The notes beneath the pieces were generated by a model. That model made no database searches. It saw only the letters and a list, made by a program, of their open reading frames with translations, and was not told where the DNA came from. A stretch of 64,000 nt of DNA, taken from the NCBI RefSeq assembly GCF_900112845.1, contig NZ_FONG01000009.1, forward strand, positions 62,001 through 126,000, read 5' to 3'. The stretch is from Actinacidiphila alni. GTDB taxonomy: Bacteria > Actinomycetota > Actinomycetes > Streptomycetales > Streptomycetaceae. Positions 50,510 through 59,306 of the stretch are shown in pieces. Both the position numbers and the translations under genes were made by a program. How positions within the stretch are numbered: position 1 is the stretch's first letter; each line of letters starts with the position of its first letter.

Positions 50510-52276
50510 TCAGTAACGGCGTTCGGGAGCCTCGCCGTCCCACGCGGCGGCCTGTCCCGGACCCGCGCCGAGCACCGCGCAGCGCAACCAGTGCTCCCCC
50601 GGCTCCAGTTGCGTCACCAGCGTGGGCAGCGCGGTGCGCCGGGCCAGCACATTGGTGCCGGACAGCGGCTCGACGACGCGCCCCTCGCGGGCGCCGTCCA
50701 GATCGCGCAGCCCGCTCAGCTCCCCCGCCTCGTTGACGACGACCGCGCCGCCGTCCACCTCCTGACGGAGCGTCAGTCCGGCGTCGCGGTCGACGGCGAA
50801 GCCGCCCTCCGCGGTGTGCAGCGCCCGGCCGGTGCGGATGCGATGGGTCCGCAGGTGCCAGGGCGCGGCGGCGGTCAGCCAGGTGGTGATCTCCACGTCA
50901 GGCCAGGGCCGCCAAGTGCTGCGTACGGTGTTGCCGTCCTCGACCGCCGGGTCGTCCTGGTCCTCACGGATCCGGAAATGGCGCGGCGCGTCGCCCGCGT
51001 CGTCGCTGACCGCGAGCACCGAGTCGTACGCCGCGGGCTCCGGCCCGAGGCCGTCCACCGGCACACTGAAGCCGAAGCGGGTGGAGTAGGCGAATTTGGC
51101 GTATTTGGCGGAGCCGCCGCGCGCCCAGTGGTTGTACTGTCGGCCGCTGAGCAGCGTCGCGTCGCCGCCCGACCGCAGCAGCACCGCGCCCGCGTCGGGC
51201 TGGGCGAGCGCGTCCGGCAGGTCGGCGGCGGGCTCCTCCGGCACCGTCCAGAAGGCGTGGTCGGCGGGCAGCGCGAGCGGCAGGAAAGCCTTCGCCGCCC
51301 AGTACGGCGAGCCGGGGCTGTTGTACTGCTCGGCGAGCGCGGGCTGCGGATAGCCGTAGCCGATGGACAGCAGCCCGCCGGGCGAGGTCAGCGCCGAGCG
51401 CTCCCGCCACCACCGCAGGTGCCGCAGCAGCAGCCCCTTGGCCTCGCCGTACGGTACGGCGTCCACGCCCGCGTACGGCAGCGCGCCCCAGAAGGAGCCC
51501 TGCGCGAAACGGTAGGTGAGGCTGCGGCCGAAGGGGACGGCCGCGCCGTCGGCGGCGAACCAGTGCCGGAAGCCGGGCGCGAAGTCGGCGGCGCGCTGCC
51601 GGAAGCGGGCGGCGCGCGCGGGGTCGCCGTCCCCCGCGAGGGCCGCGTAGATCAGGCCGTAGAAGTGCATGGCCCAGGGGATGTAGTAGTCGCGCTGCGC
51701 GGTGTCGCCGTCGGCGTACCAGCCGCCGTTGAGGGCATAGCCCTCCAGCCGGTCCAGGCGGGCGTGCCGGGCGTCCCGGTCGTGGCCGTACCCGACCCGG
51801 TCCAGGCCGAGGCTGACCATCACCGGGAAGAAGTTCCAGTTGTTCTCCGGCGTCCGGACGTGCAGATAGCTCGCCAGCCATGCGCCGACCCGGTCGCGCT
51901 CCTTGCCGGTCAGCGGGTCCCAGAGCCTGTCGGGCGCGAGGGCGAGGGCGAAGCCGATGGCGGCGGTCTCGACGGTCCGCTGATCGATCCCGTCGGCCGT
52001 GCCCCAGTACTCGGGATGCCCCGGATCGGTCCCCGCGGCCAGCCCTCGGGCCCACAGGTCCCAGTGCCCGAAGTCACCCCCACCCGCCGCGAGCGGCGCC
52101 AGCCCCCACAGCGGCCGCGCATACCCCTCCAGATCCGCGGCCGTGTCCGGATAGTGCGCGACACTCACCCCGGGCCGTATCCGCGCCCCACCAGGACTGG
52201 CACACCCCACCAGCGGCTCCACCAACTCCCGCACATACGCCTGCAATTCCCCCCGCGCATCCCCACCGCCCGCCAT
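50510..52276 (-). CDS. DUF2264 domain-containing protein
   Basis: 588-residue protein matching DUF2264 over most of its length: ARIRPGVSVAHYPDTAADLEGYARPLWGLAPL, then helical repeats (PENNWNFFPVMVSLGL, YYIPWAMHFYGLIYAAL) that suggest an alpha/alpha toroid as in polysaccharide lyases and unsaturated glycosidases, then a C-terminal beta-rich part. It is probably an enzyme of plant or uronic-acid polysaccharide breakdown, not biochemically assigned. ATG 52276 has GGAGG 9 bases upstream; GTG 52285 is too near that site. A strong palindrome 20 bases upstream suggests LacI-type repression. Confidence 0.85.
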   Translation of the reverse strand: MAGGGDARGELQAYVRELVEPLVGCASPGGARIRPGVSVAHYPDTAADLEGYARPLWGLAPLAAGGGDFGHWDLWARGLAAGTDPGHPEYWGTADGIDQRTVETAAIGFALALAPDRLWDPLTGKERDRVGAWLASYLHVRTPENNWNFFPVMVSLGLDRVGYGHDRDARHARLDRLEGYALNGGWYADGDTAQRDYYIPWAMHFYGLIYAALAGDGDPARAARFRQRAADFAPGFRHWFAADGAAVPFGRSLTYRFAQGSFWGALPYAGVDAVPYGEAKGLLLRHLRWWRERSALTSPGGLLSIGYGYPQPALAEQYNSPGSPYWAAKAFLPLALPADHAFWTVPEEPAADLPDALAQPDAGAVLLRSGGDATLLSGRQYNHWARGGSAKYAKFAYSTRFGFSVPVDGLGPEPAAYDSVLAVSDDAGDAPRHFRIREDQDDPAVEDGNTVRSTWRPWPDVEITTWLTAAAPWHLRTHRIRTGRALHTAEGGFAVDRDAGLTLRQEVDGGAVVVNEAGELSGLRDLDGAREGRVVEPLSGTNVLARRTALPTLVTQLEPGEHWLRCAVLGAGPGQAAAWDGEAPERRY

Positions 52277-52295
52277 CGACCCCACCCTCCCTGAT

Positions 52296-52321
52296 GATGT
52301 TGCGAAAATTCTCGCAACATC
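52296..52321. promoter_or_regulatory. LacI-type operator palindrome upstream of the DUF2264 gene
   Basis: GATGTTGCGA-AAATTC-TCGCAACATC: perfect 10-bp arms with a 6-base AT-rich centre, 20 bases before the start codon. TTGCGA/TCGCAA half-sites are usual for LacI-family sugar regulators. No such regulator is encoded beside it. Confidence 0.65.
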
Positions 52322-52351
52322 CCCGGGAGGCCGTCAACGGCTCTCACGACG

Positions 52352-52387
52352 CGACCCCGGTGCACGGGGTTCCGTGCGCCGGGGTCG
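52352..52387 (-). terminator. Terminator of the suf operon
   Basis: 16-bp stem CGACCCCGGTGCACGG / CCGTGCGCCGGGGTCG with one G-U type mismatch and loop GGTT, 43 bases past the sufT stop on the minus strand. Confidence 0.75.
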
Positions 52388-52429
52388 GGGCGGGGCGTTG
52401 CTCAGGCGTTCGGCCTCGGACGTCGTGCC

Positions 52430-52771
52430 TCAGACGTTGAAGCCCAGCGCGCGGAGCTGTTCGCGGCCGTCGTCGGTGATTTTGTCCGGGCCCCACGGGG
52501 GCATCCAGACCCAGTTGATCTTGAGGTCCTTGACGATGCCCTCGGTGGCGGACTGGGCCTGTTCCTCGATGACGTCGGTGAGGGGGCAGGCGGCCGAGGT
52601 GAGGGTCATGTCGAGGGTGGCGACATTGGTGTCGTCCACGTGGATGCCGTAGATGAGGCCGAGGTTGACGACGTCGATGCCCAACTCGGGGTCGACGACG
52701 TCGTAGAGGGCCTCGCGGATCTCCTCCTCGGAGGCCGGCGTGGTGCTCAGGCCGTTGGGTACGGGGCTCAT
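52430..52771 (-). CDS. sufT: Metal-sulfur cluster assembly factor SufT (DUF59/MIP18 family)
   Basis: 113-residue protein with the DUF59 signature: EALYDVVDPELGIDVVNLGLIYGI, then LTSAACPLTDVIEEQ with the conserved cysteine, then WVWMPPWGPDKITDDG. It assists maturation of Fe-S proteins. ATG overlaps the sufU stop (ATGA). It is the last gene of the suf operon, followed by a hairpin terminator. Confidence 0.9.
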   Translation of the reverse strand: MSPVPNGLSTTPASEEEIREALYDVVDPELGIDVVNLGLIYGIHVDDTNVATLDMTLTSAACPLTDVIEEQAQSATEGIVKDLKINWVWMPPWGPDKITDDGREQLRALGFNV

Positions 52772-53250
52772 GCGGTCTTCCCTCCGGAAGCGTCGGCGGA
52801 CCCGGAAGGCTCCGACAGCGCCTGCGCCGTCGCGTCCTTCCACGCCATCCAGCTCAGCAGGGCGCACTTGACGCGCGCCGGGTACTTCGAGACACCGGCG
52901 AACGCGACCGCGTCCTCCAGCACCTCCTCCATCGCGTCGTCCGGCTCGATCCGGCCCTTGGACTGCATCAGCTCCAGGAAGGTCTCCTGGATCTTCTGCG
53001 CCTCGGCGAGGTCCTTGCCGACCAGCAGGTCGTTCAGCACCGAGGCGCTGGCCTGGCTGATCGAGCAGCCCTGGCCCTCGTAGCTGACGTCGCCGATGAC
53101 ACTGCCGTCCATCCGCACCCGCAGGGTGATCTCGTCACCGCAGGTCGGATTGACGTGGTGCACCTCCGCCTGGCCGTCCCGAAGGCCGCGCCCGTGCGGG
53201 TGCTTGTAGTGGTCCAGGATCACTTCCTGGTACATCGAGTCCAGCTTCAC
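52768..53250 (-). CDS. sufU: Fe-S cluster assembly sulfur-transfer protein SufU
   Basis: 160-residue SufU that accepts persulfide sulfur from SufS and passes it to the SufBCD scaffold. The three metal/sulfur cysteines are visible in NPTCGDE, GQGCSISQASAS and ARVKCALLSWMAW. The ~20-residue insertion region typical of Gram-positive SufU is present. GTG start at 53250, 13 bases after the sufS stop. Confidence 0.93.
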   Translation of the reverse strand: MKLDSMYQEVILDHYKHPHGRGLRDGQAEVHHVNPTCGDEITLRVRMDGSVIGDVSYEGQGCSISQASASVLNDLLVGKDLAEAQKIQETFLELMQSKGRIEPDDAMEEVLEDAVAFAGVSKYPARVKCALLSWMAWKDATAQALSEPSGSADASGGKTA

Positions 53251-53263
53251 AACCGCACCGCCA

Positions 53264-54541
53264 TCAGCCGAAGAAGTTCCGTACCTGTTCCAGTCCCTCG
53301 ACCAGGGCGTCGACCTCGGCCGGGGTGGAGTACAGATAGAACGACGCCCGCGTGGTCGCAGGAATTCCGTACCGCAGGCAGACCGGGCGCGCGCAGTGGT
53401 GGCCGACGCGTACGGCGATGCCCTGTTCGTCGAGCACCTGGCCGACGTCGTGCGGGTGGATGTCGCCGAGCGTGAAGGAGATCGCGGCGCCGCGGTCCTC
53501 GGCCGTGGTGGGGCCGATGATCCGCAGCGAGGGCACCTCCAGCAGCCGGCCCACCGCGTACTCGGTGAGCGCGTGCTCGTGCGCGGCGATCCTGTCCATG
53601 CCGATCGCGCTCAGGTAGTCCACCGCCGCGCCGAGGCCGACGGCCTGGGCGATCGGCGGCGTACCGGCCTCGAACTTGTGCGGCGCGGGCGCGTACGTGG
53701 AGGAGTGCATCGAGACGGTCTCGATCATCTCGCCGCCGCCGAGGAAGGGCGGCAGGTCCTCCAGCAGCTCCTGGCGGCCCCACAGCACACCGATGCCGGT
53801 CGGGCCGAGCATCTTGTGGCCGGTGAAGGCCACGAAGTCCGCGCCGAGCGCCTGCACGTCGAGCACCATGTGCGGCGCGGCCTGCGAGGCGTCGATCAGC
53901 ACCAGCGCGCCGACGTCCTGGGCGCGGCGCACGATCGCCTCGACCGGGTTGACGGTGCCCAGGATGTTGGAGACCAGCACGAAGGAGACGATCTTCGTCT
54001 TCTCGGTGATGATCTGCTCGATGTCCGACAGGTCGAGCCGGCCGTCGTCGGTCAGGCCGAACCACTTCAGCTTCGCGCCGGTGCGCTGCGAGAGCAGCTG
54101 CCACGGCACGATGTTGGAGTGGTGCTCCATTTCCGTGATGACGATCTCGGTGTCGCTGTCGACCCGGTACGGCTCGTCCGCCCAGCCGAGCATGTTGGCG
54201 ACGAGATTCAGCGACTCCGACGCGTTCTTGGTGAAGATCACCTCGTCGCGGCTGGGCGCGTTGATGAAGGCGGCCACCTTGTCGCGCGCGCCCTCGTACA
54301 GCGCCGTGGCCTCCTCGGCGAGCACGTGCACACCGCGGTGGACGTTGGCGTTGTGCCGCTCGTAGTACTCGTTCAGCGTGTCGAGTACCTGGCGCGGCTT
54401 CTGCGAGGTCGCCGCGTTGTCCAGGTAGACGAGCTTCTTCCCGTCGTGGACCAGACGGTCCAGCACGGGGAAGTCCTTGCGGATCGCCTCGGTGTCGAGG
54501 AGTCCGGCAGGCACGCGGCCCGCGGACGAGGTCGATGTCAC
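53264..54541 (-). CDS. sufS: Cysteine desulfurase SufS
   Basis: 425-residue PLP enzyme that releases sulfur from L-cysteine as an enzyme persulfide. YLDNAATSQKPRQVL, ITEMEHHSNIVPWQ, the PLP-lysine in FVAFTGHKMLGPTGIGVLWG and the active cysteine in VGHHCARPVC are all present. GTG start overlaps the sufC stop (GTGA). It works with SufU, encoded next. Confidence 0.95.
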   Translation of the reverse strand: MTSTSSAGRVPAGLLDTEAIRKDFPVLDRLVHDGKKLVYLDNAATSQKPRQVLDTLNEYYERHNANVHRGVHVLAEEATALYEGARDKVAAFINAPSRDEVIFTKNASESLNLVANMLGWADEPYRVDSDTEIVITEMEHHSNIVPWQLLSQRTGAKLKWFGLTDDGRLDLSDIEQIITEKTKIVSFVLVSNILGTVNPVEAIVRRAQDVGALVLIDASQAAPHMVLDVQALGADFVAFTGHKMLGPTGIGVLWGRQELLEDLPPFLGGGEMIETVSMHSSTYAPAPHKFEAGTPPIAQAVGLGAAVDYLSAIGMDRIAAHEHALTEYAVGRLLEVPSLRIIGPTTAEDRGAAISFTLGDIHPHDVGQVLDEQGIAVRVGHHCARPVCLRYGIPATTRASFYLYSTPAEVDALVEGLEQVRNFFG

Positions 54542-55302
54542 GCCGCAGCGCCACCCTTCACGTAGGACTCGTAGCCCTCTTCCTCCAGCTTGTCCGCCAG
54601 CTCGGCGCCGCCGGACTCGGCGATCCGGCCCTGCGCGAAGACATGCACGAAGTCGGGCTTGATGTAGCGCAGGATGCGCGTGTAGTGCGTGATCAGCAGG
54701 GTGCCGACCTCGCCGCTCTCGCGGACCCGGTTGACGCCCTCGGAGACGATCCGCAGCGCGTCCACGTCGAGGCCGGAGTCGGTCTCGTCGAGGATGGCGA
54801 CCTTGGGCTTGAGCAGTTCGAGCTGGAGGATCTCGTGCCGCTTCTTCTCACCGCCGGAGAAGCCCTCGTTGACGTTGCGCTCGGCGAAGGAGGGGTCCAT
54901 CTGGAGCCGCTCCATCGTCTCCCGGACCTCCTTGACCCAGGTGCGCAGCTTGGGCGCCTCGCCGCGGATCGCGGTCGCGGAGGTGCGCAGGAAGTTGGAG
55001 ACGGAGACGCCGGGGACCTCGACCGGGTACTGCATGGCGAGGAAGAGGCCGGCGCGGGCCCGCTCGTCGACGGTCATCGCGAGCACGTCCTCGCCGTCGA
55101 GGGTGACGGTGCCGCCGGTGATCGTGTACTTGGGGTGGCCGGCCAGCGAGTACGCGAGGGTGGACTTGCCGGAGCCGTTGGGGCCCATGATGGCGTGGGT
55201 CTCGCCCTGCTTCACGGTCAGGTCGACTCCGCGCAGGATCTCGCGCGGACCGTTCTCGGCGTCGACGGTGACGTGCAGGTCGGTGATTTCAAGCGTTGCC
55301 AT
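54538..55302 (-). CDS. sufC: Fe-S cluster assembly ATPase SufC
   Basis: 254-residue ABC-type ATPase of the SufBCD scaffold. Walker A GPNGSGKSTLAYSLAG, LFLAMQYPVEVPGVSVSNFL, signature FSGGEKKRHEILQLELL, Walker B VAILDETDSGLDVDAL and switch His in LLITHYTRIL. ATG 55302 (MATLEITDLHV) is the conserved start; an earlier in-frame codon would overlap the Rieske gene. Confidence 0.95.
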   Translation of the reverse strand: MATLEITDLHVTVDAENGPREILRGVDLTVKQGETHAIMGPNGSGKSTLAYSLAGHPKYTITGGTVTLDGEDVLAMTVDERARAGLFLAMQYPVEVPGVSVSNFLRTSATAIRGEAPKLRTWVKEVRETMERLQMDPSFAERNVNEGFSGGEKKRHEILQLELLKPKVAILDETDSGLDVDALRIVSEGVNRVRESGEVGTLLITHYTRILRYIKPDFVHVFAQGRIAESGGAELADKLEEEGYESYVKGGAAA

Positions 55303-55309
55303 GGGTGCC

Positions 55310-55627
55310 TCAGGACTCCTGGGTGACGGAGACGAGCACGTCGTCCCCAACGATCTTTACGGGGTAAACGGGGACCGGCCGCGTGGCCGGCAGCCCGGAC
55401 GGCTTGCCGGTGCGCAGGTCGAAGCTGGAGCCGTGCAGCCAGCACTCGATCTGGCAGTCCTCGACCTCGCCCTCGGAGAGCGAGACGTTGGCGTGCGAGC
55501 AGATGTCGTTGATCGCGAACACCTCGCCCGCAGTGCGGACCACCGACACCGGGACGCCGTCCAGCTCGACCCGGTGCGGAGTGTCCTCCTCCAGGTCGCT
55601 GGTGGCGCAGGCACGGACGAAGGACAT
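55310..55627 (-). CDS. Rieske-type ferredoxin (non-heme iron oxygenase ferredoxin subunit family)
   Basis: 105-residue Rieske [2Fe-2S] protein with both ligand pairs: CSHANVSLSEG (C-x-H) and CWLHGSSFDLRTG (C-x2-H). It is commonly found between sufD and sufC in actinobacteria; probable electron donor for cluster assembly or repair, though the partner is not proven. The ATG overlaps the sufD stop. Confidence 0.92.
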   Translation of the reverse strand: MSFVRACATSDLEEDTPHRVELDGVPVSVVRTAGEVFAINDICSHANVSLSEGEVEDCQIECWLHGSSFDLRTGKPSGLPATRPVPVYPVKIVGDDVLVSVTQES

Positions 55628-56793
55628 CAGACCGACGCCTCCAGTTCGGCGTCGATCGTCGCCATCAGCCGCTCCTCCAGATCGGCGAGGCCGATCTGCT
55701 GGACCAGCTCGCCGAAGAAGCCGCGCACCACCAGGCGGCGGGCCTCATCGGCGCGGATGCCGCGGGACTGGAGGTAGAACAGCTGCTCGTCGTCGAAGCG
55801 GCCGGTCGCGGAGGCGTGTCCGGCGCCCACGATCTCGCCGGTCTCGATCTCCAGGTTGGGCACCGAGTCGACGCGGGCGCCGTCGGTAAGCACCAGGTTG
55901 CGGTTGAGCTCGTAGGTGTCGGTGCCCTCGGCAGCGGCGCGGATCAGCACGTCGCCGATCCACACCGCGTGCGCGTCCTGGCCCTGGAGCGCGCCCTTGT
56001 ACGTGACGTTGCTCCGGCAGTGCGGGGTGTCGTGGTCGATGAAGAGCCGGTGCTCCTGGTGCTGGCCCTCGTCGGTGAAGTACAGGCCGTACAGCTCGGC
56101 CTCGCCGCCGGGCGCGCCGTAGATCACCCGCGGGTGCAGCCGGACGAGGTCGCCGCCGAAGGTGACGACCACCGACTTGAAGGTGGCGTCCCGGCCGACC
56201 AGCGCGGTGTGCTGAGCGACGTGCACCGCGGTGTCGGCCCAGTCCTGCACGGAGACGACGGTGAGCTTGGCACTGTCGCCGACCAGGAACTCCACATTGG
56301 CGGCGAGGGTGCCGTCGCCGGTGTGGTCGATGACGACCACGGCCTCGGCGAAGGCGCCCAGCTCGATCACCTGGTGGCCGTAGGCGGTGCCGCCGTCGCC
56401 GTGCACGGAGATCCGTACGGGCTCGGTGAGCACGGTCTCCTTGGGGACCGAGATCACCGAGGCCTTCTCGAAGGCGCTGAACGCCTGCGCGGCGACCCGG
56501 TCGGCGGGCTTGCCCGCCTTGCCGACGCGGGCGTCGGTGCGGTCCACGGTCTCCACGGTGACGCCCTCGGGCGCGGTCACCTCGACCCGCAGGCCGCCGG
56601 TGGCCTCGGCGGTGCCGTCGTGCAGGCCGCGCAGCCGCTCCAGCGGAGTGAAACGCCACTCCTCCTCGCGGCCGTGCGGCACCGGGAAGTCGGCCACGTC
56701 GTAGGACGGGGCCGCGCTGACCCGGGCGTCGGTGGGATGGCCCACCGTGATGGCACCGTCCGTGGTGCTGCCCGCAGGAGTGTTGTCAGCCAT
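55627..56793 (-). CDS. sufD: Fe-S cluster assembly protein SufD
   Basis: 388-residue SufB/SufD-family scaffold subunit. EEWRFTPLERLRGLHDGTAE near the N-terminus, beta-helix core, then HHRLFIDHDTPHCRSNVTYKG-like (QEHRLFIDHDTPHC) and VGAGHASATGRFDDEQLFYLQSRG near the C-terminus, with the conserved histidine of the SufC interface region. It forms the SufBC2D complex with its neighbours. A 111-base spacer containing 26-bp tandem repeats separates it from sufB. Confidence 0.94.
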   Translation of the reverse strand: MADNTPAGSTTDGAITVGHPTDARVSAAPSYDVADFPVPHGREEEWRFTPLERLRGLHDGTAEATGGLRVEVTAPEGVTVETVDRTDARVGKAGKPADRVAAQAFSAFEKASVISVPKETVLTEPVRISVHGDGGTAYGHQVIELGAFAEAVVVIDHTGDGTLAANVEFLVGDSAKLTVVSVQDWADTAVHVAQHTALVGRDATFKSVVVTFGGDLVRLHPRVIYGAPGGEAELYGLYFTDEGQHQEHRLFIDHDTPHCRSNVTYKGALQGQDAHAVWIGDVLIRAAAEGTDTYELNRNLVLTDGARVDSVPNLEIETGEIVGAGHASATGRFDDEQLFYLQSRGIRADEARRLVVRGFFGELVQQIGLADLEERLMATIDAELEASV

Positions 56794-56827
56794 GGTGTGT
56801 CGTACTGCTCTCTTTCGGAACGAACGT

Positions 56828-56892
56828 CTTGAGCGGACCGCTTGGGTGGGCCGCTTGAGCGGACCGCTTCGGTGGACCGCTTCGGTGGACCG
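56828..56892. repeat. 26-bp tandem repeats between sufB and sufD
   Basis: Units CTTGAGCGGACCGCTTGGGT... at 56828-56853 and 56854-56879 plus a 13-bp half unit to 56892. Each unit is itself two related 13-mers. They lengthen the only sizeable gap in the suf operon and could form RNA structure that tunes sufD translation. Confidence 0.8.
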
Positions 56893-56904
56893 AGGGTGCG
56901 GCGG

Positions 56905-58326
56905 TCAGCCGACCGCGCCTTCCATCTGCAGCTCGATCAGCCGGTTCAGCTCCAGGGCGTACTCCATCGGGAGCTCCTTGGCGATCGGCTCGACGAAGCC
57001 GCGCACGATCATCGCCATGGCCTCGAACTCGGTCATGCCGCGGCTCATCAGGTAGAAGAGCTGGTCGTCGGAGACCTTGGAGACGGTTGCCTCGTGGCCC
57101 ATGGACACGTCGTCCTCGCGGACGTCCACGTACGGGTAGGTGTCCGAGCGCGAGACGGTGTCGATGAGCAGCGCGTCGCACAGCACGTTGGACTTCGCGC
57201 CCGCCGCGCCCTCGCCGATCTCGATCAGACCGCGGTAGGACGTACGGCCGCCGCCGCGGGCCACCGACTTGGAGACGATGTTGGACGACGTGTTCGGCGC
57301 CATGTGCACCATCTTCGCGCCGGCGTCCTGGTGCTGGCCCTCGCCCGCGAAGGCGATGGACAGCGTCTCGCCCTTGGCGTGCTCGCCCATCAGGTAGACG
57401 GCCGGGTACTTCATGGTCACCTTGGAGCCGATGTTGCCGTCGACCCACTCCATCGTGGCGCCCTCGTAGGCGACCGCGCGCTTGGTGACCAGGTTGTACA
57501 CGTTGTTCGACCAGTTCTGGATGGTCGTGTAACGGCAGCGGGCGCCCTTCTTGACGATGATCTCGACGACCGCGGAGTGCAGCGAGTCCGACTTGTAGAT
57601 CGGCGCGGTGCAGCCCTCGACGTAGTGGACGTACGCGTCCTCGTCGACGATGATCAGCGTCCGCTCGAACTGGCCCATGTTCTCGGTGTTGATCCGGAAG
57701 TAGGCCTGGAGCGGGATCTCCACGTGCACGCCCTTCGGCACGTAGATGAAGGAGCCGCCGGACCACACCGCGGTGTTCAGCGAGGCGAACTTGTTGTCGC
57801 CGGCCGGGATGACGGTGCCGAAGTACTCCTGGAACAGCTCGGGGTGCTCCTTGAGGGCGGTGTCGGTGTCGAGGAAGATGACGCCCTGCTCCTCCAGGTC
57901 CTCACGGATCTGGTGGTAGACGACCTCCGACTCGTACTGCGCGGCGACACCGGCGACCAGGCGCTGCTTCTCCGCCTCGGGGATGCCCAGCTTGTCGTAG
58001 GTGTTCTTGATGTCCTCGGGCAGGTCCTCCCAGGACTCCGCCTGCTTCTCCGTGGACCGCACGAAGTACTTGATGTTGTCGAAGTCGATGCCGGTGAGGT
58101 CGGAGCCCCAGGTCGGCATGGGCTTCTTGCCGAAGAGCTTGAGGCCCTTCAGCCGCATCTTCAGCATCCACTCGGGCTCGGACTTCTTCTGCGAGATGTC
58201 GCGGACGACGGCCTCGGACAGGCCGCGCTTGGCCGCGGCGCCCGCCACGTCCGAGTCGGCCCAGCCGTACTCGTACGTGCCGAGTCCTTCGAGCTCCGGG
58301 TGAGTGGTCTCCGTGGGAGCAGTCAT
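56905..58326 (-). CDS. sufB: Fe-S cluster assembly protein SufB
   Basis: 473-residue scaffold subunit on which Fe-S clusters form. Typical blocks: [68 protein letters not shown] (with the conserved cysteine) and [21 protein letters not shown]. The ATG overlaps the sufR stop (ATGA), so sufR and the assembly genes form one transcript. Confidence 0.96.
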   Translation of the reverse strand: MTAPTETTHPELEGLGTYEYGWADSDVAGAAAKRGLSEAVVRDISQKKSEPEWMLKMRLKGLKLFGKKPMPTWGSDLTGIDFDNIKYFVRSTEKQAESWEDLPEDIKNTYDKLGIPEAEKQRLVAGVAAQYESEVVYHQIREDLEEQGVIFLDTDTALKEHPELFQEYFGTVIPAGDNKFASLNTAVWSGGSFIYVPKGVHVEIPLQAYFRINTENMGQFERTLIIVDEDAYVHYVEGCTAPIYKSDSLHSAVVEIIVKKGARCRYTTIQNWSNNVYNLVTKRAVAYEGATMEWVDGNIGSKVTMKYPAVYLMGEHAKGETLSIAFAGEGQHQDAGAKMVHMAPNTSSNIVSKSVARGGGRTSYRGLIEIGEGAAGAKSNVLCDALLIDTVSRSDTYPYVDVREDDVSMGHEATVSKVSDDQLFYLMSRGMTEFEAMAMIVRGFVEPIAKELPMEYALELNRLIELQMEGAVG

Positions 58327-59150
58327 GCGGGGTTCCTCCCGGACGTGCTGGCAGATGCTGGTGCGATTGCTGAAGCTGATGGGTCGTGCGGTGAAACCCG
58401 CGCGGCGTCCCCGGGTATTTCCGGATCCGCCGCCGCGGTGGTGCTCGCGTGGTCGGCGCGCGGGATGAACGTGGTGCACACCCCGTCGCCGTGGGCGATG
58501 GTGGCCAGCCGCTGGACATGCGTCCCGAGCAGGCGGGAGAAGACCTCGGCCTCCGCCTCGCACAGCTGCGGGAACTGCTCGGCGGTGTGGGCCACCGGGC
58601 AGTGGTGCTGGCAGAGCTGCTCCCCGGCAGGGCCGGGGGCGCTGCGCGCCGTAGCAGCGTACCCGTCCGCGGACAGGGCCTGGGCCAGGGCGCGGGCCCG
58701 GTCACCGGGGGCCGCGGCCTCCACGATGGGCCGGTACCGCTCGGCCTGGTCGGCGACCCGGGCGCGGGCGAATTCCGAGACCGCGGCCTGGCCGCTCTCG
58801 CCGCCGCCCGCGGACCTGGCGATCCAGTGCAGGGCGTCGGCGGCGAGCTGGTCGTACGCCTGGTCGAAGGCGTCCCGGCCGCAGTCGGTCAGCGCGAAGA
58901 CCTTGGCGGGCCTGCCACGGCCGCGGTGGCCGTAGACCCGCTGGTCGCGGGGCTCGACCACATTGTCCGCGTGCAGCGCGTCGAGGTGCCGGCGGACGGC
59001 GGCCTGTGTGAGACCGAGCCGCTCGGCGAGGTCCGCGGCGGTGGAGGGGCCGTGGTCCAGGATGGACCGGGCGACCCGGTTGCGGGTGCGCCGCTCCCCG
59101 GTCGTCTGCTCCTCCGCCGCCCCCTGGGCAGCACCACGTCCGTATTCCAC
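58323..59150 (-). CDS. sufR: Fe-S-sensing suf repressor SufR
   Basis: 275-residue winged-HTH repressor of the suf operon. HTH at ~25-75 ([39 protein letters not shown]). The C-terminal half has the cluster-binding cysteine region [21 protein letters not shown], as in characterised actinobacterial SufR. GTG 59150 is preferred: extending to TTG 59186 adds a rare TTA codon and reads through the operator. The operator abuts this start, consistent with a short or absent leader. First gene of the suf operon. Confidence 0.9.
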   Translation of the reverse strand: MEYGRGAAQGAAEEQTTGERRTRNRVARSILDHGPSTAADLAERLGLTQAAVRRHLDALHADNVVEPRDQRVYGHRGRGRPAKVFALTDCGRDAFDQAYDQLAADALHWIARSAGGGESGQAAVSEFARARVADQAERYRPIVEAAAPGDRARALAQALSADGYAATARSAPGPAGEQLCQHHCPVAHTAEQFPQLCEAEAEVFSRLLGTHVQRLATIAHGDGVCTTFIPRADHASTTAAADPEIPGDAARVSPHDPSASAIAPASASTSGRNPA

Positions 59151-59163
59151 AACACCATTGTTG
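59150..59163. promoter_or_regulatory. SufR operator CAACACCATTGTTG
   Basis: Exact match to the 14-bp CAAC-N6-GTTG palindrome that I recall being reported for SufR of Streptomyces avermitilis. It touches the first base of the sufR start codon, so holo-SufR bound here should block transcription of its own operon. Confidence 0.8.
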
Positions 59164-59214
59164 CGTAATTCCTCAGGCCCGAGCAAGCCGCCCGGGTGGC
59201 GATCGTGGTGTACT

Positions 59215-59242
59215 GCGTCACTTAGGGTTACCTAAGTGACGC
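59215..59242. promoter_or_regulatory. Palindrome with 12-bp perfect arms upstream of the ABC exporter
   Basis: GCGTCACTTAGG-GTTA-CCTAAGTGACGC, 65 bases before the ABC transporter start and 65 bases upstream of the sufR start. The TTAGG/CCTAA halves recall iron-box (DmdR/IdeR) ends, but the spacing is shorter than the 19-bp consensus. The cognate regulator is unknown. Confidence 0.6.
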
Positions 59243-59306
59243 CTCCGGGCGGGGCCCCCGCGGACCTGCCGCACGGGCGGTCCGCCGCGCTCCCTAGACT
59301 CGCAGC

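Noticed and set aside
59151-59186. Upstream TTG start for sufR with a TTA (bldA-type) codon
   Set aside because: It reads through the SufR operator and likely promoter; the GTG at 59150 fits the operator position better.
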